Part shown: positions 1-8,871 of the stretch, piece by piece | How positions within the stretch are numbered: position 1 is the stretch's first letter | Layout of the letters: the number at the start of each line of letters is the position of its first letter | Source: Candidatus Paceibacterota bacterium | GTDB lineage: Bacteria; Verrucomicrobiota; Verrucomicrobiia; Limisphaerales; UBA8199 | Length of the DNA: 64,000 nucleotides | NCBI GenBank assembly: GCA_035452965.1 | Contig: DAOTCE010000005.1 | Coordinates: 111,523-175,522 of the forward strand | Direction of reading: 5' to 3' | Program-made: the position numbers and the translations under genes | Notes under the pieces: model-generated | What the model saw: the letters and a program-made list of their open reading frames with translations, nothing else | Database searches by the model: none | Told to the model about the DNA's origin: nothing

Positions 1-960
1 TGAGCGTGGTGGCCGATAGCGCCAACCGCAGCTACGGTGCGGCCAACCCGGTATTCAGCGGGACGATCAGCGGCATCCAGAACGGGGACAACATCACGGC
101 GACCTATGCCACGACCGCGACGGCGGTCAGCCCGGTCGGGACATATCTGATCACGCCGACGCTGGTGGATCCGGGCAACAAGCTAGCTAACTACACGGTC
201 GCCAGCACCAACGGGACGCTGAGCGTGACGGCGGCAGCTTTGAGCGTGGTGGCCAATAGCACTAATCGCATCTACGGTGCGGCCAACCCGGTGTTCAGCG
301 GGGCGATCAGCGGCATCCAGAACGGGGACAACATCACGGCGACCTACGGCACGGTGGCGACGGCGGTCAGCCCGGTGGGGACATATCCAATCACACCGAC
401 GCTGGTGGATCCGGGCAACAAGCTAACTAACTACACCGTTTCGAGCACCAACGGGACGCTGAGCGTGACGGCGGCAGCTTTGAGCGTGGTGGCCAATAGC
501 ACTAATCGCATCTACGGTGCGGCCAACCCGGTGTTCAGCGGGGCGATCAGCGGCATCCAGAACGGGGACAACATCACGGCGACCTACGGCACGGTGGCGA
601 CGGCGGTCAGCCCGGTGGGGACATATCCAATCACACCGACGCTGGTGGATCCGGGCAACAAGCTAACTAACTACACCGTTTCGAGCACCAACGGGACGCT
701 GAGCGTGACGGCGGCAGCTTTGAGCGTGGTGGCCAATAGCACTAATCGCATCTACGGTGCGGCCAACCCGGTGTTCAGCGGGGCGATCAGCGGCATCCAG
801 AACGGGGACAACATCACGGCGACCTACGGCACGGTGGCGACGGCGGTCAGCCCGGTGGGGACATATCCGATCACGCCGACGCTGGTGGATCCGGGCAACA
901 AGCTGGCCAATTACAATCTGAGCAGCACTAACGGTACACTGCAGGTGACACCGGCAGAGC
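1..960 (+). repeat. 240-bp tandem coding repeats, two copies identical
   Basis: Four successive 240-bp units begin at 1, 241, 481 and 721 and each encodes one MBG unit. Read line by line, copies 241-480 and 481-720 are identical over all 240 bases. The copy at 721 matches them up to about base 900 with only two substitutions, then diverges. The first copy differs at scattered sites. Later units of the same gene (from 961) are related only at protein level. This points to recent duplication or gene conversion inside an older repeat array. Confidence 0.95.
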
Positions 961-3113
961 TGATGGTGATTGCCAACAACGTTTCCCGTCCTTACGGCAC
1001 GGCTAATCCGGTTCTCACGGGTACAATCCTCGGCCTCCAGAACAACGACAACATTGTTGCCACTTACGCTACCACCGCCACCCAGATCAGCCCGGCCGGC
1101 AGCTATCCTATCACTCCAACCCTAGTTGATCCCAGCGGCAAGCTTGACAATTACGCAGTTACCTTGAACGCCGGTATCTTGACTGTTACCGCAACTACTA
1201 CGCCAGTCATCCTATCCATCGCTCCAGCGGGCAGTGGGAGCGTGGTGATTACCTGGGTCTCGATTAGCAACAGCGTCTATCGGTTGCAATATAGGTCCAA
1301 CTTGGCCGACACTAACTGGGTAGATTTGGCGCCGGACGTTGTCGCCACCGGCAGCACCGCTTCGTACACTGACCACCCGGGCAACACACCGCAGCGCTAC
1401 TACCGCGTAAGATATCTATCGAGCGTGCCACCAGTTGCTCCGCTCATCACTTCCATCGTCAAGGCGGGAACTTCAAATAGGGTGATTACCTGGAACGCCG
1501 TCAGCAACCAGGTTTATCGGGTGCAGTATAGCGCTGGGCTGGCCGGCACGACATGGCTCAATCTGGCCTCAAATGTGACCGCCACTGGCAGCACCGCTTC
1601 GTACACGGACAGTCCGGGTGCTGGCCCGCAGCGGTTCTACCGCGTTGTGCTGCTGACAACGGTGACGCCTCTGAAGCCGCTAGTAGTGGTGGCTGACGAT
1701 GCTTTGCGGGTTTACGGAGCGACCAACCCGGTATTCGGTGGCTCGATCAGCGGATTGCAGGCTGGGAACAACATCACGGCAACCTACAGCACGACCGCTA
1801 CAGTCTTCAGCCCGGCGGGCACGTATGCCATCACGCCGACGTTGGTGGATCCGAATGGTAAGTTGGATAACTACCTGGTGAACCTAAGCAACGGCACCCT
1901 GACGGTAACGCCCGCTCCGCTGGCCGCCACCGCCAACAACTATTCGCGAATCTACGGGGTCACGAATCCAGTCCTCTCCGGCACCCTCACCGGCCTTAGG
2001 AACGACGACGAAGTTACTGCTAGCTACACCACGACCGCCACTGTAACCAGCCCGCCGGGAACATATCCGATTATCCCAGCCCTGGCTGATCCGAGTGGTA
2101 GATTGAGCAACTATACGGTCAGCATCACCAACGGCGTTCTGACGGTGACACCTGCTCCGTTGATGGTTACGGCCAACAATAGCTCCCGGCCCTACGGCGC
2201 AGCCAACCCGGCGTTCACCGGAACCGTCGTCGGCTTGCTCAACGGCGATAACATCACCGCCGCCTTTACCAGTCCCGCCACACCCAGCAGCCCGGAAGGA
2301 ACTTACCCGATCGTACCCTCGCTCGCGGACCCGGATCATAAACTCTCCAACTACAACGTAACCTCAAACAACGGCTTATTGACTGTCACGGCTCCAACTG
2401 CCCCGAGTATTCTGTCCATCGTTCGCTCTGCCGACAATACAAACATCACCATCACCTCGACTTCAGTCAGTAACCTCTTATATCGTCTGCAGTACAAGAC
2501 TGGCTTGACGAGCACGAACTGGCTTAACCTCGCCTCCGATGTGACGGCCACTGGCAGTACCGTCTCGTTCACCGATCAGTTGGGCACCTCGCCGCAGCGC
2601 TTCTACCGTGCCGTGTTGATGCCAACCGTGACGCCCCTGACGCCACTAGTGGTGTCGGCCAACAACGCTTCCCGTCCTTACGGGGCGGCGAATCCTGTGT
2701 TTAGCGGTACGATCACCGGGCTGCAAGCTGGGGATAATATCACAGCCACTTTTTCCACTACTGCCACGATTAGCAGTCCTGTCGGAGCTTATCCAATCTT
2801 GCCAACATTGGCGGATCCTGACAACAAGCTCTCCAAGTATGCCGTCACCTTGAACAACGGGACACTGACTGTTACAGCCCCGCCTGTGCCGAGAATCTTG
2901 TCGGTCGTGCGCACTGCAGGCACGGGCACAACCATCACTTGGACCTCAACCAGCAACATCGTGTATCGAGCGCAATACAAGACCACGCTGGCCAGCACGA
3001 ACTGGCTCAACCTCGCTCCGTTCGTGATCGCTACCGGCGGCACCGCGTCGTTTACCGACCATCCGGGTGCGGCAGCGCAGCGCTTCTACCGCATCGAACT
3101 GTGGTCGCCATGA
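3..3113 (+). CDS. MBG-repeat cell-surface protein, 5' partial
   Basis: The reading frame is open to the left edge, so the true start lies outside the window and only the last ~1036 residues are seen. The protein consists of about nine ~80-residue MBG-type beta units (each with RxYGxxNPxxxG, DNI(T/V)ATY and SPxGxYxITPTLVDP signatures), interrupted by four ~80-residue modules of the type YRxQYKxxLxxTNWxxL...PQRFYRV. The order is five MBG, two modules, three MBG, one module, one MBG and a final module. Both unit types are common in very large secreted or adhesin-like proteins of Verrucomicrobiota and Bacteroidota. No enzymatic motif is visible. The C-terminus ends right after the last module, with no PEP-CTERM, LPXTG or obvious anchor. 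Structural or adhesive surface role inferred; partner unknown. Confidence 0.85.
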   Translation, partial: SVVADSANRSYGAANPVFSGTISGIQNGDNITATYATTATAVSPVGTYLITPTLVDPGNKLANYTVASTNGTLSVTAAALSVVANSTNRIYGAANPVFSGAISGIQNGDNITATYGTVATAVSPVGTYPITPTLVDPGNKLTNYTVSSTNGTLSVTAAALSVVANSTNRIYGAANPVFSGAISGIQNGDNITATYGTVATAVSPVGTYPITPTLVDPGNKLTNYTVSSTNGTLSVTAAALSVVANSTNRIYGAANPVFSGAISGIQNGDNITATYGTVATAVSPVGTYPITPTLVDPGNKLANYNLSSTNGTLQVTPAELMVIANNVSRPYGTANPVLTGTILGLQNNDNIVATYATTATQISPAGSYPITPTLVDPSGKLDNYAVTLNAGILTVTATTTPVILSIAPAGSGSVVITWVSISNSVYRLQYRSNLADTNWVDLAPDVVATGSTASYTDHPGNTPQRYYRVRYLSSVPPVAPLITSIVKAGTSNRVITWNAVSNQVYRVQYSAGLAGTTWLNLASNVTATGSTASYTDSPGAGPQRFYRVVLLTTVTPLKPLVVVADDALRVYGATNPVFGGSISGLQAGNNITATYSTTATVFSPAGTYAITPTLVDPNGKLDNYLVNLSNGTLTVTPAPLAATANNYSRIYGVTNPVLSGTLTGLRNDDEVTASYTTTATVTSPPGTYPIIPALADPSGRLSNYTVSITNGVLTVTPAPLMVTANNSSRPYGAANPAFTGTVVGLLNGDNITAAFTSPATPSSPEGTYPIVPSLADPDHKLSNYNVTSNNGLLTVTAPTAPSILSIVRSADNTNITITSTSVSNLLYRLQYKTGLTSTNWLNLASDVTATGSTVSFTDQLGTSPQRFYRAVLMPTVTPLTPLVVSANNASRPYGAANPVFSGTITGLQAGDNITATFSTTATISSPVGAYPILPTLADPDNKLSKYAVTLNNGTLTVTAPPVPRILSVVRTAGTGTTITWTSTSNIVYRAQYKTTLASTNWLNLAPFVIATGGTASFTDHPGAAAQRFYRIELWSP

Positions 3114-3361
3114 TGTCGCGGACGCTGATGCTGACAGAGTTGGGGATTCTGACTTCAGGAAAGTCTGGGGTGCGCGGTTGAGGTCTGCCTGGGCAGGCCT
3201 GGGTGACGGTGGTGAGAACGTGTCTGTCGCAGGGGGGATTTGCGGGCGAATAGCACCGACGCGAAAGGGCTCATGCAGTATTTACATTCGGGAGCGATGA
3301 AAATTGAGGGGGACCTTCTCGCGAACCTTGGTCCCGTAAGAATAGCAGCGTTCTATATTTG

Positions 3362-4648
3362 ATGAAAACAGCAGTGGTTGGATTAGGCTATGTCGGATTG
3401 CCTTTGTCTCTCCAGTTCGCCCGGTCGGGCGTGGTGGTTTTGGGATTGGATGTGGATGCGAACAAGGTGGATGCACTTAGTCAGGGCAGGAGCTACATAA
3501 AGCATATCCCTCCCGAGAACGTGGCCGCGGTGGTCAAGTCGGGGACCTTCTCGGCCAGCACCGACTTCAGCCGCATTCGGGAGGTGGACGCGGTTATAAT
3601 CTGTGTTCCCACGCCGCTCAACAAGAACCGCGAGCCGGACATCTCATTCATCACCGACACCGGCAGAAGCATTGCGCGATATCTGAAAAGGGGGGCGCTC
3701 GTGGTGCTGGAATCCACCACCTACCCCGGCACGACGGACGAGGACCTCCGCAAGGTGCTGGAGGTCGGTTCCGGCCTCGAGGCGGGGCGGGATTTTCATC
3801 TGGCGTTTTCGCCCGAACGCGAAGATCCCGGCAATCCCGACAGCAAAGTGGCGTTCATTCCGAAGGTTGTGGGGGGCTACACGCCGGCTTGCTTGGAGAA
3901 GGCAGTAGCGCTCTACTCCAAGGCCATCAAGACAGTCGTGCCGGTGTCGTCCTGCCGCGCCGCCGAGGCAACGAAGCTGCTCGAAAACACCTTTCGCGGT
4001 GTAAACATCGCTCTCGTGAACGAACTCAAGATCGTTTATAGCGCGATGGGCATAGATGTGTGGGAGGTGATCAACGCGGCCAAGACCAAGCCTTTCGGCT
4101 TCATGCCGTTCTATCCAGGGCCAGGTTTGGGTGGTCACTGCATCCCGATTGACCCATTCTACCTGACGTGGAAGGCGCGCGAGTTTGGCCAGAACACCCG
4201 TTTCATCGAACTGGCCGGCGAGATCAACACCTCCATGCCTCTATATGTGGTGCACCGGGTCGCCGATGCGCTGAACCATCAACAGAAGTCCATTAACGGC
4301 AGTTCCATCCTCGTCCTCGGGCTTGCTTACAAACCAAACGTGGACGATGAGCGGGAGTCACCCAGCTATGTCTTGATGGATATGCTCAAGGAGCGGGGGG
4401 CCAAGGTTGCCTATTACGACCCCTACGTCCCCCAGATTAAACCTACGCGCGAACATGCCCATTGGGTCGGGACGAAGTCGGTGGCCTGGAACAAGGAAAC
4501 CATTACGACCTTCGACGTGGTCTTGATCGCCACCAACCACGCCTGCGTCAATTACCAGGAATTGGCGAATTGGACCTCATGCGTCGTGGACACGCGGAAT
4601 GCGATGGCAGCCGTGCTCACACTACCCAACCACGTTTGGAAAGCCTGA
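3362..4648 (+). CDS. Nucleotide-sugar dehydrogenase (UDP-N-acetylhexosamine 6-dehydrogenase, WbpA/TviB-like)
   Basis: Predicted to oxidise C6 of a UDP-N-acetylhexosamine to the uronic acid with two NAD+, supplying a precursor for exopolysaccharide or O-antigen. The N-terminus shows the Rossmann signature GLGYVGLP. The central motif GGHCIPIDPFYL carries the catalytic Cys, about residue 260. The C-terminal UDP-binding domain follows (LGLAYKPNVDDERESPS). Length of 428 aa is normal for the family. ATG at 3362 is chosen over the TTG one codon earlier; no good Shine-Dalgarno is visible. It stands alone on its strand and ends at a strong hairpin terminator. UDP-GlcNAc versus another UDP-sugar cannot be decided from sequence. 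Confidence 0.92.
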   Translation: MKTAVVGLGYVGLPLSLQFARSGVVVLGLDVDANKVDALSQGRSYIKHIPPENVAAVVKSGTFSASTDFSRIREVDAVIICVPTPLNKNREPDISFITDTGRSIARYLKRGALVVLESTTYPGTTDEDLRKVLEVGSGLEAGRDFHLAFSPEREDPGNPDSKVAFIPKVVGGYTPACLEKAVALYSKAIKTVVPVSSCRAAEATKLLENTFRGVNIALVNELKIVYSAMGIDVWEVINAAKTKPFGFMPFYPGPGLGGHCIPIDPFYLTWKAREFGQNTRFIELAGEINTSMPLYVVHRVADALNHQQKSINGSSILVLGLAYKPNVDDERESPSYVLMDMLKERGAKVAYYDPYVPQIKPTREHAHWVGTKSVAWNKETITTFDVVLIATNHACVNYQELANWTSCVVDTRNAMAAVLTLPNHVWKA

Positions 4649-4693
4649 TAGCACTTGGTCTGACTTAACCTCCTCCTCATAGAGGACTGCATA

Positions 4694-4720
4694 GCCGCCC
4701 ACCGGGCGGCTTTTGTTGTT
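4694..4720 (+). terminator. Intrinsic terminator after the sugar dehydrogenase
   Basis: A perfect 7-bp GC stem (gccgccc / gggcggc) with a 3-nt loop is followed directly by ttttgttgtt. It lies 45 bases after the stop codon of the dehydrogenase gene. Confidence 0.85.
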
Positions 4721-4894
4721 CTACGCTGGACATGGGGTGCCGTCCGGGCACGCCGGGTGGGGTGTGAGAGGAGGGGCGCGCAATCCTCTCTTATATCTCG
4801 ATGTCAGCAAGGCCTTGGGGTGGCCTGCGAAATAGTTTGCGCGCGGACTTGACAAGTCGTAAGGGCTCTGAATAATCGGGCAATAACTGGGACC

Positions 4895-5617
4895 ATGAGA
4901 ACACAATTGTTGATCCTCGGTGCGGTGGTGCTGTGCACCTTGTCTACCCATGCCGGCTTCATCTACAGTGACAGGGACGGCACCATTCCCGATGGCAACC
5001 CGGCAGGTTGGTCCGCCACGGTAGATGTCAGCGGGCTCGGCACCTCGATTACACCCGGCAGCATTAGTGTGAACCTGAATATCTCAGGCGGCTACAACGG
5101 CGACCTATATGCTTACCTTAGCTACGGGGGCGTGCTACTGCCCTTATTGAACCGGGTTGGGGTCCACACCGGCGATGCTTTCGGGTACGGTGACACCGGA
5201 TTTAACGTGACGTTGAGTGATTCCGGCGCAAACAATGTGCATTTTTATGGGAACTACAGCCCGAGTTTCAACGGGAGCGGGCAGTTGACAGGAACTTGGG
5301 ATCCTGACGGGCGCACGATTAGTCCATTATCGACGCCGGACAAATTTGATGCCGCAGGGACGGTGACCTTCGCCAATTTCGAGTCCCTGAATCCCAACGG
5401 TACATGGACGATTTTCTTCGCGGACTTGTCGTCGGGCGAGGAGAGCACGTTAGTGAGTTGGGATCTGAACATCAACGGGGTGCCGGAGCCGGTGAACGTG
5501 GCGCTGGGTATTTTCGCGGGAGTCTTCCTGACGGTGGGGCTCGCCAGAAACCGGCAGGTAAGGACTCGTATTCATCAGTGGCGGACTGCAGTCGTGCAAT
5601 GGATTGATGCCGTCTGA
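4895..5617 (+). CDS. Exported PEP-CTERM protein with a proprotein-convertase P-like beta domain
   Basis: Residues 1-20 form a signal peptide (MRTQLLILGAVVLCTL, cleavage near THAG). Residues ~25-195 are Gly/Asn-rich and resemble the P/Homo-B beta-sandwich found in subtilisin-like proteins: GDLYAYLSYGG, then NGTWTIFFADLSSGEEST and a closing SWDLNI. The C-terminus has the tripartite PEP-CTERM layout: VPEP, a hydrophobic stretch (ALGIFAGVFLTVGLA), then a basic segment RNRQVRTR. Such tails are processed by exosortase and usually travel with exopolysaccharide genes, which fits the flanking sugar dehydrogenase and O-antigen-ligase-like gene. The tail after the basic cluster is about 20 residues longer than usual. 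No catalytic domain is visible. Role inferred as surface or EPS-associated protein. Confidence 0.8.
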   Translation: MRTQLLILGAVVLCTLSTHAGFIYSDRDGTIPDGNPAGWSATVDVSGLGTSITPGSISVNLNISGGYNGDLYAYLSYGGVLLPLLNRVGVHTGDAFGYGDTGFNVTLSDSGANNVHFYGNYSPSFNGSGQLTGTWDPDGRTISPLSTPDKFDAAGTVTFANFESLNPNGTWTIFFADLSSGEESTLVSWDLNINGVPEPVNVALGIFAGVFLTVGLARNRQVRTRIHQWRTAVVQWIDAV

Positions 5618-5719
5618 CTTGGCACTAACCGCTGATTTCTGACCGCTGTAGCCCGCCTGTTTCTGCCTCAGCCACTAAAGGCTTGTTAAGCGCTGCTTGC
5701 TCCACTTCAATCCCGGGGG

Positions 5720-7315
5720 ATGGATCGCGCTGCGAAGTCTGACACTCCTGTTCAGTGCACGCGGAACGCTGCTGAGAGCAGTAGTCTTCTCCCCCGCGCC
5801 AGAAGCCGCCATCCCTTGCGCGCCCGCGATGTTCAGCTATACCGTGTCTGCGAGGACCTGACAGAATTGCTGATCTATGCCACGGTAGTTTTCAGTCCTT
5901 GGGCGTTCGGCACGACCGAATCGTGGTCCATTTGGCTCATGAACGCAGCGGGCTATCTATTGGGTTTTTTGCTCACCGCCAAATTGGCTATTCGCCGACT
6001 CAAGGGTTATCAACCGCCTCGTTGGAACGATGAACGTTCATTAGAGGTTGGCGGGCGGTGCGGAGTGGCGGTGTCGCGCCTCACCGCATTCCTTTTCGGC
6101 CTGACGGTTGTCATCCTGGGCTACTGCCTCATCAGCGCAGCCAACGCCCGCTCCACCTTTCACGCCGAGGCACTGAGCTTTGCCTACCATGATGACTATC
6201 TTAAGTGGCTGCCCCACAGCCTGGACAGCGGTCGAAGCTGGCCGGCCTTCTGGGGTTACCTTGGGCTGGCTTGTTCCTTTTGGGCTGTCTGGGACTGGCT
6301 GCTCGGCAAGTCTGCAGTCGAAGAACGGGCCGAACGCCGCCGAGGGGAGACCGGCGGCGACGGCTCGGCTCCGCTGCTTCCAGCTCGTTTACGGCGCTTG
6401 CTGTGGGTATTGGCTGTCAACGGCGGACTGCTTGCCGTGGAGGGGATCGCACAGCGTCTGGAAGGCTCTGGGAGACTGCTCTTCTTGGTGAAACCGCGCG
6501 TCAACCCGGGCGCGGACACTCAGTTCGGTCCCTATGCCTATCGAGCGAATGCTTCGCAATACTTCAATCTCCTCTGGCCGGTCTGCCTTGGCTTTTGGTG
6601 GACACTCAACCAATCGTATGCCCCTAAACGCAAAACGCACCATGCAATCCTCCTTTGCTGCTGCGTCATGGCGGCTTGCCCGATCATATCCACCAGCCGC
6701 GGGGGCGCGTTGATCACGATCGGCATCGCGGTGCTAGCCGCCTTTTCCCTCACCGCCATTCAGTTCTTGCTGGCCGCCCGCCTGCGGCTGGACCGAAAGA
6801 CTCGAACGATCACGCTGGTGTGCCTTTCGCTGTTTTTCACCGGCGCGCTGGCGCTGGGGTTCGCGCTGGGATGGAAGGCGCTGAAACCTCGCATGGCTCA
6901 GCTGGGTGAAGGCTTCCAGCATCGCGAACGAATGTATGATTTGGCCCGTCCGATGGCGCAGGATTACCCGCTGTTTGGCACCGGCCCTGGCACGTTTGAA
7001 ACCGTATTCCAACTGTACCGGTTCACAACAGAGACCTACTGGCCAGCCCAATTGCACAACGACTGGTTGGAAACCCGGATCACGTTCGGCTGGTTTGGCA
7101 TAGGTCTAATTGCCCTGGCCCTAACGGTAGTGTTGTTGCGCTGGTTCGCGCGCGGCGGCATTCACGGCGGCAGGCGCTTCGCAGTTCTGATCTGGCTGGC
7201 CTTGGCCGGATGCCTGGTGCACGCCCGTTACGACTTCCCCTTTCAGATTCACTCGATCGTGTTCCTCTTTGTAGTTCTTTGTTCCATCCTGTTCAATCTT
7301 ACCCGCCGGGCATAG
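5720..7315 (+). CDS. O-antigen ligase / Wzy-type polymerase family membrane protein
   Basis: A 531-residue polytopic inner-membrane protein. After a ~45-residue basic N-terminus come about ten hydrophobic segments. The Wzy_C-type region includes TSRGG (about residues 325-329) and the periplasmic-loop signature HNDWLETRITFGWFGIG starting at His446, typical of O-antigen ligases and related polysaccharide polymerases. Family members join or polymerise undecaprenyl-linked glycans at the periplasmic face. Which glycan cannot be told from sequence; EPS linked to the neighbouring PEP-CTERM protein is the simplest reading. ATG at 5720 follows a G-rich stretch. Confidence 0.85.
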   Translation: MDRAAKSDTPVQCTRNAAESSSLLPRARSRHPLRARDVQLYRVCEDLTELLIYATVVFSPWAFGTTESWSIWLMNAAGYLLGFLLTAKLAIRRLKGYQPPRWNDERSLEVGGRCGVAVSRLTAFLFGLTVVILGYCLISAANARSTFHAEALSFAYHDDYLKWLPHSLDSGRSWPAFWGYLGLACSFWAVWDWLLGKSAVEERAERRRGETGGDGSAPLLPARLRRLLWVLAVNGGLLAVEGIAQRLEGSGRLLFLVKPRVNPGADTQFGPYAYRANASQYFNLLWPVCLGFWWTLNQSYAPKRKTHHAILLCCCVMAACPIISTSRGGALITIGIAVLAAFSLTAIQFLLAARLRLDRKTRTITLVCLSLFFTGALALGFALGWKALKPRMAQLGEGFQHRERMYDLARPMAQDYPLFGTGPGTFETVFQLYRFTTETYWPAQLHNDWLETRITFGWFGIGLIALALTVVLLRWFARGGIHGGRRFAVLIWLALAGCLVHARYDFPFQIHSIVFLFVVLCSILFNLTRRA

Positions 7316-7340
7316 CAGGTTGTTTTCCACACATAGCGAA

Positions 7341-7370
7341 AAGCCTCGCGGGAGGCTTGATGGTCTTTTC
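7341..7370 (+). terminator. Probable terminator after the O-antigen-ligase-like gene
   Basis: A 7-bp inverted repeat aagcctc / gaggctt with a 4-nt loop lies 26 bases after the stop codon. The T-rich tract (gtctttt) is displaced by a few bases, so the terminator would be weak. Confidence 0.45.
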
Positions 7371-7494
7371 ACAGGGGTGGTTCAGTCTGCTATTTGTAGC
7401 GCCAGCGCGTGGAATGGCCAAAACGTCCTTGCGGAGCAACTGTGAACATATTATCAGGGAATAGTATTTGTATTCGCGAACATCCACCTAACTC

Positions 7495-8823
7495 ATGAAC
7501 TCATTTCCGAACCCCAAGTCCAGCATCTCGCGGCGCCGGTTTCTCCAAACCGGTTCCTCAGCTCTCGCGGGCGCTACCCTTCTCGGTTCGCTTCCAGCCG
7601 CGACAAGCGTTCACCCTGCTGGCAACGATTTAATCAAAATTGCCCTCGTGGGCTGCGGTGGCCGCGGCAGTGGCGCAGCCAACCAAGCCCTCAAGGCCGC
7701 CGGCAACGCAAAGCTGGTGGCCCTGGCCGATCTGTTGCCGGAGAAACTTGGGCAGAGTCTGGCCAGCCTGCAAGGCCAGCATCCGGATAAAGTGAATGTC
7801 CCTCCTGACCAACAGTTCACTGACTTCGATGGCTACAAGAAGGCCATTGCACTGGCCGACGTTGTCATTCTGGCAACTTCGCCCGGATTCCGTCCCATCC
7901 ACTTTGAGGAGGCGGTGCGGCAGAGCAAGCACGTCTTTATGGAGAAGCCCGTGGCCACGGATGCCCCGGGCATTCGGCAACTGCTGGCCGCGGCCGAGGA
8001 GGCGAAGAAGAAGAATCTCAAGGTTGGCGTTGGGTTCCAGCGCCATCACCAGCGCGGCTACCTGGAGACGGTCAAGCGCCTGCACGATGGGGCGTTGGGT
8101 GACATCATGTCGCTGCGGTGTTATTGGGACGGGGACTCGCGGGACGGCGTTGAACGGCTGCCGGGCGAGACGGAAATGCATTACCAGATTCGCAACTGGT
8201 ATTACTTCACCTGGCTTTCAGGCGACCACATTGTCGAGCAGCATTGCCACAACATTGACGTGTGTAATTGGATCAAAGGCGCCCACCCGGTTCGCGCCCA
8301 GGGCATGGGCGGACGCCAGGTGCGGAATGCCAGGAGGCATGGCCAGATCTTTGACCACCACTTTGTCGAATTTGAATACGCCGATGGCGTGCGCATGCTC
8401 AGCCAATGCCGCCAGATTCCCGGCTGCTGGACCAGCGTCTCCGAGCATGTCCTGGGCACCAAAGGCAGCGCAGACCTGATTGCCGGCCGGAACCTGTTTG
8501 CCATCAAGGGGGCGGAATCGTGGCGATACAACGCCAAGGATGCCCGCAAGGACGCCTACCAGCAGGAGCATGAGGACCTGTTCGACGCCATTCGGAACGA
8601 CAAGCCTTTTAACGAAGCTGAGTGGGCAGGTATCAGCACGATGACGGCCATTCTGGGGCGCATGTGCACCTATTCCGGGCAGCAGATTGAATGGGATGCC
8701 GCGCTCAACTCGAAAATCGAGTTACTGCCGAAGACATTTGGTTGGGATGTCCCGCCGCCTGTGCTGCCGGATGCCGACGGCTTTTACCCCGTTGCTATGC
8801 CCGGCCAAACCGTGGTGGTGTGA
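7495..8823 (+). CDS. Gfo/Idh/MocA family oxidoreductase, Tat-exported
   Basis: NAD(P)-dependent sugar or polyol oxidoreductase fold. The N-terminus has a twin-arginine signal (SRRRFLQTG, then a moderately hydrophobic Ala-rich stretch), so it is probably exported folded with its cofactor. A Rossmann motif GCGGRG sits near residues 54-59, the family EKP motif at residues 150-152, and the C-terminal alpha/beta domain contains HYQIRNWYYFTWLSGDH. At 442 aa it is of usual length for the exported class abundant in Verrucomicrobiota and Planctomycetota. It converges, with a 48-bp gap, on a second member of the same family. Substrate unknown. No clear Shine-Dalgarno. Confidence 0.9.
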   Translation: MNSFPNPKSSISRRRFLQTGSSALAGATLLGSLPAATSVHPAGNDLIKIALVGCGGRGSGAANQALKAAGNAKLVALADLLPEKLGQSLASLQGQHPDKVNVPPDQQFTDFDGYKKAIALADVVILATSPGFRPIHFEEAVRQSKHVFMEKPVATDAPGIRQLLAAAEEAKKKNLKVGVGFQRHHQRGYLETVKRLHDGALGDIMSLRCYWDGDSRDGVERLPGETEMHYQIRNWYYFTWLSGDHIVEQHCHNIDVCNWIKGAHPVRAQGMGGRQVRNARRHGQIFDHHFVEFEYADGVRMLSQCRQIPGCWTSVSEHVLGTKGSADLIAGRNLFAIKGAESWRYNAKDARKDAYQQEHEDLFDAIRNDKPFNEAEWAGISTMTAILGRMCTYSGQQIEWDAALNSKIELLPKTFGWDVPPPVLPDADGFYPVAMPGQTVVV

Positions 8824-8871
8824 AGCTGGATTGCGTAAGGGCCGAGGCCAGGATTACGGGTGCGCGGGGAA

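Noticed and set aside
8824..8871. Shared bidirectional terminator between the convergent Gfo/Idh/MocA genes
   Set aside because: No stable stem followed by a T-run could be found in the 48-bp gap.
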